The translations under genes and the position numbers were made by a program. 64,000 nt of DNA from Micromonospora craniellae (GTDB taxonomy: Bacteria > Actinomycetota > Actinomycetes > Mycobacteriales > Micromonosporaceae). The stretch covers positions 1,240,001 through 1,304,000 of the forward strand of contig NZ_CP061725.1 of the NCBI RefSeq assembly GCF_014764405.1, in the 5' to 3' direction. Positions 35,947-47,300 of the stretch are shown here, one piece after another. The notes under the pieces were generated by a model. It did not search any database and was not told the DNA's origin. It saw nothing but the letters and a program-made list of their open reading frames with translations. How positions within the stretch are numbered: position 1 is the stretch's first letter; the number at the start of each line of letters is the position of its first letter.

Positions 35947-38900
35947 TCAGCGGAGCGGCCACTCCCCGCGGTTGAGTCGCGTCAGCACGTCGTTCGCCTC
36001 CTTGAAACGCCAATTGCACACCCGTCCGAAACCGCCCACCGCGGAGGACTTGCAGACCTGCAACAGGGACGTCGCGTACTCGATCCAGTTTCGGTGCGGT
36101 GACGGGGCCTCCCAGTCGAACGGGTCGGGATCATCGCTGGCCTGGGCCGCGAGCAGGATCGCCCGGCCGCTGAGGAACTTGGTGACGAGCGGGGTCTTGC
36201 CGGTGCGGTCCTGCTGGAGGATGCGACAGGCATCGAAACAGTCGAAGGCCCGGCGGGTGCGTTCGGCCACCGCGGTGGCGTCGTGCTGCCCCTCGGTGAG
36301 GTCGGCCCGCCTCAGGTAGATCGAACCGAGCGCCTGCAGGAGATCCACGTCGGTGAAGTTCTCCAACAGCAACTCGCCGAGCATCGAGGAACTCTCGTCC
36401 TCCACCACCATGGCGTCCTGCTGCTCCACGCCGTCGCCGTCCGCCGGCTCCGCGACCGGGCCGCCGTGGGACAGTTGCCGTAGCTGGGTTCTCACCTCCG
36501 AGCTGAGCTGGTCGGCGACCGATCTGTGGAAGACCGAACCGTACCGTCGGATGGTGAGGTACCGGCCGATGTTACGGGAGTAGTCGTCCCCGATGATCTC
36601 GTCGAAGACCCGGTCGACCCGATCCCAGTCGACCTCCTCGTCCAGTTCCAGCGCGACCCGGTGGCGAAGCAGCGCGAAATCGGCGGGAAGCGAGCGCTCC
36701 TGGATCTCGTCGTCGAGCAACTGCCGGGCGTCCGTGAGCATCTGTTGGCGCTTCGACCCCGGAAGGCGGTTGTCATACTGGGCCTGGGTCACCGCGCTCT
36801 CCACCGCGCCGTAGACCGCTCGGAGCCGGTCGTGCGCGTTAGTCGCCATCGTCACAAGCTTCTGGTATTCGGCAATCGCCTCGCCGTGCTCCCAGATGTA
36901 GCGGTGGAAATCGGCGATGGACGCCACCAGGGCCGGATTGTGTGGCCACCGATCTTCGGCTCGCCGAAGCAGCTCCCAGACCGCGCTGTTGTCGACATTC
37001 CTCCGCCAGATCACCGACTGCCACCGCTGGTACTGCCGTTCGAGGTGCACCTGCATCCGGCAGAGTTCGATCGACGGTCCGTACACCCGCTCGTGCCCCA
37101 GCAACGACCTCCGGCGCTTGCGGTACGCCTCCTCTAGCCGCTGCTCCTTAATCCCCCGGGGCAGCCGGCTGAAATCCTCTCCCTCCCGGGCCGACGCGAC
37201 GGTCAGGTTGCCCTCCTCGGACCACAGCGTGCGCATGCACCACAGGTCGAGCACGGCATGGGCCCACGTCATCGGGCCGTCCTGGTTACGCAGCCATTCC
37301 TGAGCGATTCCGGCTTCCCGCTTCAGCTGCGTCCGGGTGCCGCCCGGCGCATCCCGTGGCGGGCTCCACAGGATGACCGTCCGGAGTGCCTGGAGCCAGA
37401 GCAGATAGGCACGGGCAGCGGTCTCGCCGCCGGCGGTGGAGACGCTCAGATCACGGCAGGTCTCGGCGAGGCTCAGCGCTCGGCGCGCCTCCGTGAGCGC
37501 CTCCTGGAGCTGGTCGTTGACCCGCAGGGTACGGGCCAGGAACAGGTGCGCCTCGACCTGCGCGATCAGCAGGGCCTGCTGCCCCTCCCGCTCCTCGGCG
37601 TCGCCCTGCAACAGCAGCGACAGGGATCGGCGCGCGGCGGTCAGCCGCCGGTCCGTCTCGACCAGACCACGGAAGGTCCCATGCATGAACCGCCAGACCG
37701 CGACGCGAACGGCGACCGGCCACGGAGCGTGCGGCTGCCACACCGTCGTGAGCTGGTCAAGCACCCCGGTGACGAACGCCTCCTGGTCGTCGGCCGCCCG
37801 GAGCTCCAGCGCCAGCACGGAGGCGGTGTCGATGTGCCGGGAACACCAGAGCGCGAGTTCGTCGGCGCGTTTGGAGAGGCCGAGCCCGGTCTTCGTGCGC
37901 GCGAACGCCCGGCGCAGGCCGCTGATCCGGTCGGCGTGGCTGTCGGCGCACCGCGCCTGCAGGCGACCCAGGCGGTGCTCCATCTGCAGCCGGGTCATCT
38001 GCTGCCGGGTGTCCCGCGCCTCCGGGAGCAGCGTGAATATTTCCTCGGCCTTCCCCCAGGTGCCCCGGGCCTGGTCCCGCCGGCCGGCGTCGACTTGGGC
38101 CTCCGCGGTGTTGAGCAGCCAGGAGAGCACCACCAGCACGCGGTCCGTCCGGCTGGCGCCGGCGGTGACGGCTCCCTGGTAGAGGGCGTCGGCCGCCCGC
38201 TCCCGCGCGGCGAGCAGGCTCGTCGTCGACCGGAGCCGCCGGCCGGCCAGGAACAGGGTCGCGTCCACGGACTTGAGCAGGTGATAGGACACCAGGTCGG
38301 CAGGGCACGCCACGATCGCGTCGGCGACCTCGGACGCGGCCCGCACGAGTCCGTCGAGTATGCCGGCGGCCGTGCCCTGCTGCCGTGCGGCCACGGTCAG
38401 GCGTGCCGCCGCCGCGAGGAGACGCTCCAGGTCGGCGGTGTCCGGCGAGAGAGCCGATTCAACGGCGTCGACGGTCACCGGCGACGCCGAGCGCTCTGGG
38501 ACGACGCTGAGGTACACCGCGTCACCGTCGTACGCATTGATCACGGAAAGCGCGTCACGCAGCCGCGGTAGCCGGCCGGCGGCGTCCTCGTCGATCCACC
38601 CGACCGCCCACCGGACCGCCTGGACGAGTTCCGGGACGCGGTCCGGGCTTAGCTGGCTGATCGTGGTCTGAAGCGCCGTGCCAGCCCTGGCCAGCGCCTC
38701 GTCCAGCTCGTCCGGAGACGCCTCGCGCTCGGGGCCGGGTAGCGTGCTGATGGTCCGTCGGATCGTCGCCATGCCCGCCGAGTCCACGCCCTCGGCGCTC
38801 TCGTCGACACCGAGCAGGACGAGCAGGAGCAGGCGCAGGGTGTTCCGGCTGGCCGGGCCGATCCCATAGGACGGCGCGCCGTCCCCGGCCTCGATCCGCA

Positions 38901-39798
38901 GGACTCGGGCGTCCGTGAGCTGCTCGATCTGGGCCCGGAAACCCACGTCCGCAGATTGCAGGACCTGATGACTGACCGGCAGCCCCTCGGTCAGCGCCCA
39001 ACAGATCAGCACCGCGAGGGGCCCGTGCCGGTGCCCGGTCGGCGACGGTTGCCGCAGTTGCAGGCCACCGGCGTCGCGCAGGGCCCGGAGCACCGTCGGC
39101 ACGGAGCGGTTCAGCAGTGCGTCGACCAGGCTGCCGGCGACGAGTTCGCCGGTGTCGGTCAGCTGGTGGTCGGCGATGAACCCGTCCACCCCGTTCACCA
39201 ACACCCCGGGCAGCCGAACCAGCGGATCATTCAGCCGTCGCAGGACCTCGGCCTTGAGGTCGAGGCCGTCGAGCTCGATCTGCTCCGCGTCGAGCAGGTT
39301 GCCGAGCAGCTCGCCCGCCTCGTCGTCGGAGAGCTCACCGAGCGGGATCGGTGGCAGGTCTCGTAGTTGCCCATCGCCGGTCAGGTCCAGTTTGGTGCGG
39401 GCCTTGACCACCGTCACGGCCCGCCGGAAATAGGGGTCCTCCAGCAGGGTGTCCAGTTCCGCCCGCACGGCTGCCGGGTCGGGCCCGAGCCGTGTGCAGT
39501 CGATGTGGATGAGCAGTTTCCGGTCGCCCACCTGCTGCATCAGGCTGGTCACCAGCCGTCGGCGGCGCCCGTCCAGGCTGGCCATCGCCGCCGGCTCGAT
39601 CGCGTCCCGTTCGTCGAGATGTTCGCCCAACGCCCGGGACAGGCTCTCCAACACCGGTTCTTCCGCGGTGGCGATGGGGATCTCCAGCCCGAGCAGGACA
39701 TCCTTCTCGTCGAACGTCCCGCGGGACCGGACCTCGGCGATCAACTGGTCGGCGAAGTGGTCCTTACCCGCCTTGAGCGGACCGGTGACGGTCAGCAC
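35947..39798 (-). CDS. Large STAND/NACHT-like ATPase, C-terminal part of a frameshifted caspase-ATPase fusion
   Basis: 1,283 aa are open from the GTG at 39798. However, the same frame stays open upstream, without any start codon, to about 40,030 and reads as good protein: NHAAWEDDPWLRNRRY, PFSGHRGLPGLLAWPERDAR, FVGRKRELQLG. The P-loop is VTGPLKAGKDHFADQL, with a Walker B-like LLIHIDCTRLG further on. The remainder is a long helical TPR/ARM-like region. STAND proteins of this plan oligomerise on sensing a trigger and activate an attached effector, here the caspase encoded just upstream. Restoring one base at 40,026-40,029 gives one 1,579-aa protein. Confidence 0.85.
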   Translation of the reverse strand: MLTVTGPLKAGKDHFADQLIAEVRSRGTFDEKDVLLGLEIPIATAEEPVLESLSRALGEHLDERDAIEPAAMASLDGRRRRLVTSLMQQVGDRKLLIHIDCTRLGPDPAAVRAELDTLLEDPYFRRAVTVVKARTKLDLTGDGQLRDLPPIPLGELSDDEAGELLGNLLDAEQIELDGLDLKAEVLRRLNDPLVRLPGVLVNGVDGFIADHQLTDTGELVAGSLVDALLNRSVPTVLRALRDAGGLQLRQPSPTGHRHGPLAVLICWALTEGLPVSHQVLQSADVGFRAQIEQLTDARVLRIEAGDGAPSYGIGPASRNTLRLLLLVLLGVDESAEGVDSAGMATIRRTISTLPGPEREASPDELDEALARAGTALQTTISQLSPDRVPELVQAVRWAVGWIDEDAAGRLPRLRDALSVINAYDGDAVYLSVVPERSASPVTVDAVESALSPDTADLERLLAAAARLTVAARQQGTAAGILDGLVRAASEVADAIVACPADLVSYHLLKSVDATLFLAGRRLRSTTSLLAARERAADALYQGAVTAGASRTDRVLVVLSWLLNTAEAQVDAGRRDQARGTWGKAEEIFTLLPEARDTRQQMTRLQMEHRLGRLQARCADSHADRISGLRRAFARTKTGLGLSKRADELALWCSRHIDTASVLALELRAADDQEAFVTGVLDQLTTVWQPHAPWPVAVRVAVWRFMHGTFRGLVETDRRLTAARRSLSLLLQGDAEEREGQQALLIAQVEAHLFLARTLRVNDQLQEALTEARRALSLAETCRDLSVSTAGGETAARAYLLWLQALRTVILWSPPRDAPGGTRTQLKREAGIAQEWLRNQDGPMTWAHAVLDLWCMRTLWSEEGNLTVASAREGEDFSRLPRGIKEQRLEEAYRKRRRSLLGHERVYGPSIELCRMQVHLERQYQRWQSVIWRRNVDNSAVWELLRRAEDRWPHNPALVASIADFHRYIWEHGEAIAEYQKLVTMATNAHDRLRAVYGAVESAVTQAQYDNRLPGSKRQQMLTDARQLLDDEIQERSLPADFALLRHRVALELDEEVDWDRVDRVFDEIIGDDYSRNIGRYLTIRRYGSVFHRSVADQLSSEVRTQLRQLSHGGPVAEPADGDGVEQQDAMVVEDESSSMLGELLLENFTDVDLLQALGSIYLRRADLTEGQHDATAVAERTRRAFDCFDACRILQQDRTGKTPLVTKFLSGRAILLAAQASDDPDPFDWEAPSPHRNWIEYATSLLQVCKSSAVGGFGRVCNWRFKEANDVLTRLNRGEWPLR

Positions 39799-40685
39799 GC
39801 CACCCGCGACGACTCGCTTGGCCCCGAGTTGGAGTTCGCGCTTCCGCCCGACGAACCGGGCATCCCGCTCCGGCCAGGCCAGCAGCCCGGGCAGCCCTCG
39901 GTGTCCGCTGAACGGACTGGCGGGTGGCCTGTTGGCCAGGAGGTTTCTGGTGACGGGCGGTGGTCGGTACCGGCGGTTCCGCAGCCACGGGTCGTCCTCC
40001 CAGGCCGCGTGGTTGGTTCTCGGCTCCCCTCGAGCAAGGTCGCGGCGTGCGCCAGCACCGTCCTCGGCGACAGGCTCCGCCCCACCCCGGGCGAGCCTTC
40101 GAAGCTGGCGAGGAGCGCGGCGGTGAACGGGGTGAACTCCTCGTCCAACCGCGCGTTCTGGGCCGGCACCACGTCGGTGGCCGCGATCAGCAGCCAGCCG
40201 GCCGCCTCATTCGCCGCCTGAGTCTCGGCTTTGAGACTGCCGGCGGCGGCCCCGGAATAGCAGCAGTCGAGGATGAGCAGTTTCCGAGCAGCCGCCGATG
40301 ACGCGGCGGCTTCGGTCAGCTCGGGAATGGTCAACAGTGTGCTCGTCTGGCTCAGGTTGGCGTCTGAACCGGCCAGATAGAGCGTGCCACCGCCGTAGAG
40401 GGCGTGACCGACGAAATAGATGAGCAGAATTCCGTCGTCATCCGGGATCCGGGCCGCGTTGGCGACCGCGTCGAGCATGTCGGCCTTGGACGGGTCAGCC
40501 TCGACGACGAGCCGGTGGTTGCCGCGTAGCCCCCACAGTTCCGGGTCGGCGAACGAGCAGCGCAGGGCACCGGTGTTCCGTGGCGCGGCCGGCACCGGCT
40601 CCAGCGACGTGTTCGGATAGGTCTCGACGCCGAACAGCACCGCCGACGACTGCGAGGGATCTACCCGATCCGACCTACTGCCCAT
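39792..40685 (-). CDS. Caspase-like (peptidase C14) effector, N-terminal part of the same fusion
   Basis: From ATG 40685 the protein shows a metacaspase-type core. SSAVLFGVETYPNTSLEPVP leads in; the catalytic dyad is H94 in YFVGHALYGGG and C142 in LLILDCCYSGAA. The fold continues to about residue 222 (SPRTVLAHAATLLEG). After that the frame turns into low-complexity Pro/Thr/Gly/Ser sequence unlike protein, while the -1 frame becomes meaningful, so the last ~75 residues are probably out of frame. It starts 31 bases after the EACC1 stop. Bacterial caspases joined to STAND ATPases act as suicide proteases during infection. Confidence 0.88.
   Translation of the reverse strand: MGSRSDRVDPSQSSAVLFGVETYPNTSLEPVPAAPRNTGALRCSFADPELWGLRGNHRLVVEADPSKADMLDAVANAARIPDDDGILLIYFVGHALYGGGTLYLAGSDANLSQTSTLLTIPELTEAAASSAAARKLLILDCCYSGAAAGSLKAETQAANEAAGWLLIAATDVVPAQNARLDEEFTPFTAALLASFEGSPGVGRSLSPRTVLAHAATLLEGSREPTTRPGRTTRGCGTAGTDHRPSPETSWPTGHPPVRSADTEGCPGCWPGRSGMPGSSGGSANSNSGPSESSRVAC
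40026..40029 (-). other. Frameshift site between caspase and ATPase parts
   Basis: On the coding strand CTC GAG GGG AGC is read in the caspase frame. One more G, or a -1 slip in the GGGG run, gives GAG GGG GAG CCG AGA ACC and enters the ATPase frame. The total length plus one base is divisible by three. A one-base deletion, a sequencing error or programmed frameshifting all fit. Confidence 0.65.
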
Positions 40686-40716
40686 CGGAACCTCCTATCG
40701 TCGACCGCCGCCCCCT

Positions 40717-41073
40717 CTACTCGGCCGACCTGAGCGCCGCCACCACGGCGTCGACGTCTCCACTGATGCTCACCGTCTCGTGGCGGGCGCCATCGGGCAG
40801 ATCGGTCCGGGTAATCGTCACGGAGAGCTGCTGGGCGGCCCGGCCACCTAACCGACTCTTCAGATAGTCGTAGAGGGCCTGCACGGTGAGCGGGAGCAGG
40901 ATGTTCTGCCCGATGAACTCGATCACCTCGGCCGCACCGAGCGTCTCCGGGCGGGGCGGCGGAAAAATTGTCCTGACCCGCGCCTGTCGGGTTCGGGGAT
41001 CAGCGGTCAGCACCGACACGACGCGGCGGTTCTCGTCACTCTCGCCACCACGCACGTCAATCAATAACCGCAT
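40717..41073 (-). CDS. EACC1-like effector-associated component (118 aa)
   Basis: From ATG 41073, with GAAGGGG just upstream. The sequence MRLLIDVRGGESDENRRVVS, FPPPRPETLGAAEVIEFIGQ and LTVQALYDYLKSRLGG with a beta-rich tail (QLSVTITRTDLP) fits effector-associated constant component 1. This small protein accompanies caspase, trypsin-like and other effectors in actinobacterial conflict operons described by Aravind and colleagues. It directly precedes the caspase-ATPase gene, which supports the call. Its molecular role is unknown. Confidence 0.75.
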   Translation of the reverse strand: MRLLIDVRGGESDENRRVVSVLTADPRTRQARVRTIFPPPRPETLGAAEVIEFIGQNILLPLTVQALYDYLKSRLGGRAAQQLSVTITRTDLPDGARHETVSISGDVDAVVAALRSAE

Positions 41074-41332
41074 CGCCACCCCTTCACCCCGTCGGCAGAG
41101 CCGTCGTCCATTCTGGCAGGCGAGGTCAACATCCCGTGATCGGATGATCATTGAGAACCTTCGTGTCACTGTCCACGGCGACCGAGCACCTGCCGAGCAC
41201 CCGTATGTACGTTGAGCCGGGGCGTACGCCGAAAGGCGATAACCGCCGCCCAAGACGGAGCCCAATGCTTCGGGCCAATGGTTCACCAAGTTGGTCCGGC
41301 GGCAGTCACAAACCCGCCGCCGGACCAGCCGG
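41074..41332. other. Intergenic region between the EACC1 operon and the 2,060-aa ATPase gene
   Basis: 259 bases, presumably the promoter of the EACC1-caspase operon (minus strand) and the trailer of the upstream operon. No clear hairpin or -35/-10 pair identified. Confidence 0.4.
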
Positions 41333-44300
41333 TTACCGCTGTCGCGCTTTCCTCCACGCCGCCGCGAACACCGGCTCCGGTTCCCACAGCCCGTCGTCGG
41401 GTCGCTCGACAAGCACGTCGAAGTACCGCAACGCCTCCACCGACCGGGCGCCGCCACATTCGGTTACCTCGAGCCAGGTGGCCAGGTCTTCGCTGCTCAT
41501 CGGAGCGTTGTAGTCGAGCAGCGAGTCGAACGCGGCCGCCAGCGTCGGGTTGTTCGCCAGTCCGACCTGGTCGACGAACACACCGGCGACTTCGGCGCTG
41601 TTGAGCCTTGCTGCGGTGATCGCATCGCACACGCGTCGAGCGGTGCGTTCGGTGGCCGCGAGCCGGGCGGCGTCGTCGAGCAGCACCGTCCATCCGCCGG
41701 TGGCTTCCAGCAGCGTCTTCTGGCTGGCCGCGTCACCGAAACACGAGATCTCGTTGTCGACGACCCACGACCGCAGGCCGCCCGGCGACAGCCGACGCAG
41801 CACGATCACCCGGTCGGTGACCTCCCCTAGCGGCGGAGCGTCGTCCTTGGTGAACAGTTCGCTAACGCTGGCGTCGACGACCGCGACCACGGAGCGGGTC
41901 ACCCCTGCTGCCGGCAGCAGGGTGTCGACCTGAAGCAGTTCGTTGAGCGCATTGTCGAGCCTCGTTGTTGACAGGTCGCTGAGCACGACCCGGTGCCGGT
42001 CACCGGGCGCCCCACCGCGCAGTTCCCGCCGGTAGCCTGCTGGTCCCCGGGTCACGTGCAGGGTGAACCGCGCCCCGATCATGTCTGCTTCCTCAGTCAG
42101 CCGCGTCGCGACCCGGTCGATCCCGGTCGCCTGGGTGCCGACGACCACCCACAGGTGGTTGCCCCGTTCGGTCAAGGTGGCCAGCTGCTTCTCGGTCACC
42201 GGCGAAATGCGGCCGTCCGTCAGCGTACGACGGGCCTGCTCGGCCGACAGGGTGGTGACGACGTTACGCCATTCCAGGGCGCACAACTCTTCCTCGATGG
42301 TCTCCGCGGTGCCGAGAAGACGCAGCACGTTGCTGGACCGTAGCCGCCACCGGCCGCTAGTTTCCGACAGGACCCCGAGGCCGCTCATCTCCGACAGCAA
42401 CGACCGGAACTCGTCAGCTCCCTGGTCGACGAACCCTTCCGGCCACCACGCCAGGCACTCGTCCCGCAGCACGTGCGTGGGGATGGCATGGTCGGCACCC
42501 TTCTCCAGCGCGGAGAGGGCGACGACGAGAGCGATCAGCTTGTACCGCGAGTCGAGGTTGAGGGTCAGGTGCACCGTCTCACGGATCTTCTGCCGGACGG
42601 CGTTGGAGCCGATCACGCGTTCCAGGTCCTCGTCGCGGATGCGGTACCGCGGCCCTTCCAGGCCCCGTCGGCTCAACGCTTCCCGCACGAGCTCCTCGCC
42701 GACCATCTGCAGCAGCTTCGGCTGGTAGTTGCAGTAGGCGAGGACCCGATGGATGAGCTCGTCGGAGTCAAAGGAGATCCCGAGGGTGTCCATCGGGGTG
42801 AACATCAAATCGTGGGCCGCGGCTGGTGTCAACGGGCCGATGGCGATCGGGTCGCCGAAGTGCGCGCTGGCGAGCGGCTGGTTGGGCAAGTGTGCGAACC
42901 GCTGGACCTGGTGCAGGCCGGCGAACACTGGCTTGAAGTTACGGTTTGTGGTCATCATCAGGTTACGCAGGCGGGTGGTGTGCTCGAACCCTGTCCGGGC
43001 GTCGGCGTCGAAGAACCCGTCGCATTCGTCGAGAAGCAGCAGCAGTCTGCGCTGGTTGTTGCTGCCCAGCCACGTGGTGATCGTCGTCTCGACGTACTGG
43101 GCGGCGTCGCGGGCCCGTTTGCGCGGCGAGGTGATACCCCGCTGGGCGAGCCGTTCGGCGATCATGTTCCACAGGTCGTCGATCTTGACCGTGGCGCCGA
43201 ATCCGCCTGACAGCGGCAGGTACACCGCGACCCGGTCCTGGTAGAGCTCGAACTGGCGAGCGGCGGCCTGCAGCAGCGCCGACTTGCCCAGCTGCCGGCC
43301 GCCGTAGAGCAGGTTCGCGCCGTACGGGTCGAGAATGCTCTTGCGTTCGTCGACGCGGCCGAAGAAGATCTCCCTGGGCAGCGCGTCGTGTCCGCTCGGG
43401 TGGTACGGGTTGGTCGCCGCGTACGGCAGCAGGATCCGTTCGGTCGTAGCGAACAGCCCGCCTCCGCGGGCGGCGAGGAACGCAATCGCGGCGTCGTCGA
43501 CGACCATGACCGGCCGGTCGGCGCGGGCCGCACACTCTTTGGCTAGGACCTTACGCTGTTCAGCCGACATGCTGCCGAACAGCAACACGAGGATCGGGTC
43601 GTTGCTCTCGTCCTGCTCCACCCAGGTCAGCAGCGTGGCGGCGTCCTGCACGCCCCAGCACAGCATCACCTTCAGCAGGTCACCGGCGCGGGACCCGAAC
43701 GCCGGAACCCGTGCCCCACCGGTCAGCTTGACGCTGGTGAGCTCGACCCATTTCCGGGTCGGGGCGTTACCGAGCTTGTACGGGGTCCTTTCGCTGGTGA
43801 ACTCGACACCGGCCAGCCGCAGCGCATGCCCGAGCACCGACTTCGTCCGTTGGTGGCGCAACGACTGCCGTTCCGTGGTCAGCCGGTGCCACTGCTCGAG
43901 GCCCTCGACGGCATTGGTCCGTTCAAAATCGTTGAGCCGGCTGAAGTCAAGGCCGTTGTGGGCGCCGCCGTCCCGGGCGGCCCGGATCAGCGCCGGGGTG
44001 ACACCGTCGGTGGCAACGCCGAGGGCAGCGAGGAACTTCTCCAGGTCGGTAGGCCGGGTGGTGCTGGGTGGATCCTCTCCCGCGAGGGCGTTGAGCAGGT
44101 ACTCCTCGGCGGTGGCGAGGTCTCCGGTGTCGATGCGGGCGTTGATGAGCTCCGCGGCGTTCTCGGCGACCTTGGGTCCGTTGGTGTTGGCCGCCCGGCT
44201 GGCGGCCTCGTTAAGTTCGATCGTGACACGGCTGCGCATCGCATCCCGGGCCTGTTCGGCGTATTCGGGCAGGCGGCTGACGATGTCTTCGAGTTGACGT

Positions 44301-47300
44301 CGGACCGCGCCCAAATCGGGCCGGTCGAGGCGGGCCGCCTCCAGTTCGGCGAGGACGCGGGAGTTATTGGCATGGCTGAGCTGTCCCAGCCGGGCTGCTT
44401 TCTCCACCTGCGTGGCGACATCCGCCCGCAACGCCCGCACCTCGTTCTGCGACCGGGCGATGCTGCCCTCGATGCGGTCCACCATTTCCTCGGCCCGTCG
44501 AGGGTCTTCGTCTGCGACCGCGTCGATGATGATCCGCGCCGCGCCGTAGTCCTCGATGGCAAGCCGGGCGTCGAACGCGGCCGCCCACGATGTCGCCACC
44601 GCCGACTCGATATCGGTGATCGTCACCGGCCTGGCGAAGTTCAGTTTCGCGTCGACCGGCAGGGCCCGGCTGCGCAGCACCTCCCGGTTGAGGACGGTGT
44701 TCGGGTCCGGTTCGGCTCCGCCCAGCCTTGTCCCGTCCAACAGCTCGACACTACGGGCGACACTCTCGCGGCAGACCGCCGCGGCCGCTGCAAGCAGGCC
44801 GTCGTCGCCGGTCGACGCCGTGTCGTGCAGTTCGATGTCGGCGTCGATCCATCCCGCGCGGACCTCGTTACGCAGCTCCGCCAGCTGCGGGGGCACCTGA
44901 AGGCTGTCGCGGGCCGCGTCCGGGTTCGCCCGGACCGCGTCGACCCAGTTGCCGACGGCGTCGAGACATTCGCGTGCGTGATCGGTGAGGCGCCGGCGGA
45001 CCGCGCCTTCCAGCGGCCGGGTGTTCTTCGCCCGGATCTGGGCGTCTTCCCGCATCAGTTCCTCGACGATTGCCTCCCGGCGGGAGAACTTGCGCAGCCG
45101 CTCGACGGCGACGTCAATGTCAACCCGACGGTCGTGGGCGGCGATGTCGAGCACCTGGCCGATGAACCCGTCGGCGGACCACCACTGGTCGGCGATCTGC
45201 TGCGCGCGGGCGAACCGCACGGTCCGAAGCCGGTCCCGTGCCTGGACGGCGGCTTCGACGGCGGTGGCGATGCTCTGGTCAGCGCCCGCGATCGGGGCAA
45301 GCGCGGCGAGTGTCGCGCTGCTGGACAAAAGCCCGCGAGCGGAGGCCGTGCCGATCGCGCCGGCGACCCGGGCCAGGTGCGGCAGTTCATGCAGAGAACC
45401 GACCAAAGCCTGCAGGATCGTTCCGGCGTTAGGATCGGCGGTCACCAGCGCCGCCCGAACGGCGGCGGCGAGCAGCGCCAGTTGGGCGGCGCGGTCACCG
45501 TCGAAGTGATGAACGTGCAGCGCGTCGAGGTCGGCGCGCAGCGCAGCCGACGTGGCGCCGCTTTCACTGCGGACCGCTTCGGACAGCGCGAGCATACGCA
45601 GCGACTGTGCCCGGGCGGCGCTCCCCCGCACGGTCTCGGCATGAAACGCCAGGCAGTAGCGCCGTTTGCGTAGTAGCGACGCGATGAGGCTGTCGCCCGC
45701 GGCGTCATCGGGTTTTCGCGGCGAGACAGCTGGCTGATGCTGCTCAGACGGCGCCGTCGGCTGCAGATTGATCAGATCGGCCCCGTCGCTGGGCTGATCT
45801 GTGGTGCGGCGGGGCGCGCTGACGTCGTCGGTGTCGCCCGTTGCGGCAGCTACCCCCTCAGATGCTGCAGCCGCCTCCGTACCGTTGTCCGTTGTGTTTC
45901 CTGGATCGACGTGACCGGGAGCGGTGTCCGATACAGGTACCGGCGACTGGGCGCTGTCGGAGGTGATGTCCGTCGCGGCCGGCGGCGCGTCGACGGAGAT
46001 ACTCTCGGTGGCCATGATCGGACCAGACGGTGGCGCACCGACAGCGTCTACGGCCTCGGTGGGGACCCGGTCTTCGGGCGCCGGCCCGGCCACATGCTCG
46101 ACGGCATCGTCCTGGCTGAGGTCGCCGACCGGCGCCGGGGTGTTGTCGATTCCGGTGGTCAGTTTGCCCATGAGCGCGACAACCAGGACCGGTCCCAGTT
46201 CCGTGGGCAGGCGATGCTGGGCGGTGGCGTACAGGTGCATCGCCGTGGCGGTGTCGTCGGCTTCGGCGGCGTCGATGATCTGCACCAGGGTGGTCAGCGC
46301 GACGACATGGTTTCGCTGGTTGTCGTCCCAGCAGTCCTTGTCGAGCAGCTGCTCGGCGAGTTGGCGGACGCCTCCCAGCACATCGGCGCTCGTTGCCGGC
46401 CCAGACAGATGAGTCAGTCGTGTCAGCTGCTCGCGGGCGGTGTTCTCGTTGTCCTGCTCGGCTGAGGCGCGGTCGAGCGCGGCGGCGAGGGCGTCGCAGT
46501 CGTCACCGAAGTCGGTGTCCACACCGAAATCGGCGAGGACGGCCCGGGCATGCGTGACAACCGTGCCCAGCTCGGCAATCCGGGCGAGCAGGTGCGGATC
46601 GGGCAACTTTGACGCGGCGAGAGCGTCGAATATCTGCTGGGCTGCGTTGTGGGCGCTGTCGACGGCGGCACGCACCCGGGCGGCGAGCTCGGCGGCCGTC
46701 GTAGCTCCCGTCAGGTCCGGGTCGACGCTGTCCGGCGCCGTATTGGTGGTGGCGTCTGGTCCGGGAGGGTTGGTTTCAACAGGACCGTGGTGGCCGTCGA
46801 CCACGTCAGCGGTGGCATCGCCGACGTCGGGCACGTCCCCTCCGTCTTCGGCATCGGCGCCTGATTCGCCGCTGCCGACGGGTTCATCGCGCAGCACCTC
46901 AAGGCGGCCGCAGGCGGCGGCGATGTCGTCGACGACGTCCGCAGGCCAGGTCGGCAGCGCCAGCCCGCTGGTGAGTGCGATCCGCAGCGCGGCGACGACC
47001 TGTGGAAAGTCGTACCACCAGACGAGCACCATCAACCGGACCGCATTCGCCTGGCTGACATCGTCGACCAGCGCCTTACGCAGAGCGGCGTCATCCCCGT
47101 CGATGAGCCACGCACTGAGTGGCTCCATCAGCCGCCGCAACACCGGCCGGGTGATGGTTCGGGCCGCCCGCCGGCGATCCTCAGTGGTCCACGTGCGCAG
47201 CCTCGCCAGCCCGTTCGCCGCCGCGATCGGCACGGGTTTCTTCGCCGACGGCACGCGCAGGTGACTCAGGAAGTCGGTGCGTTCCGGGTTGGGGATCCGC

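Noticed and set aside
43826..45673. 615-codon plus-strand frame inside the giant ATPase gene
   Set aside because: Antisense artefact; the minus-strand frame is continuous for 2,060 codons with Walker motifs.
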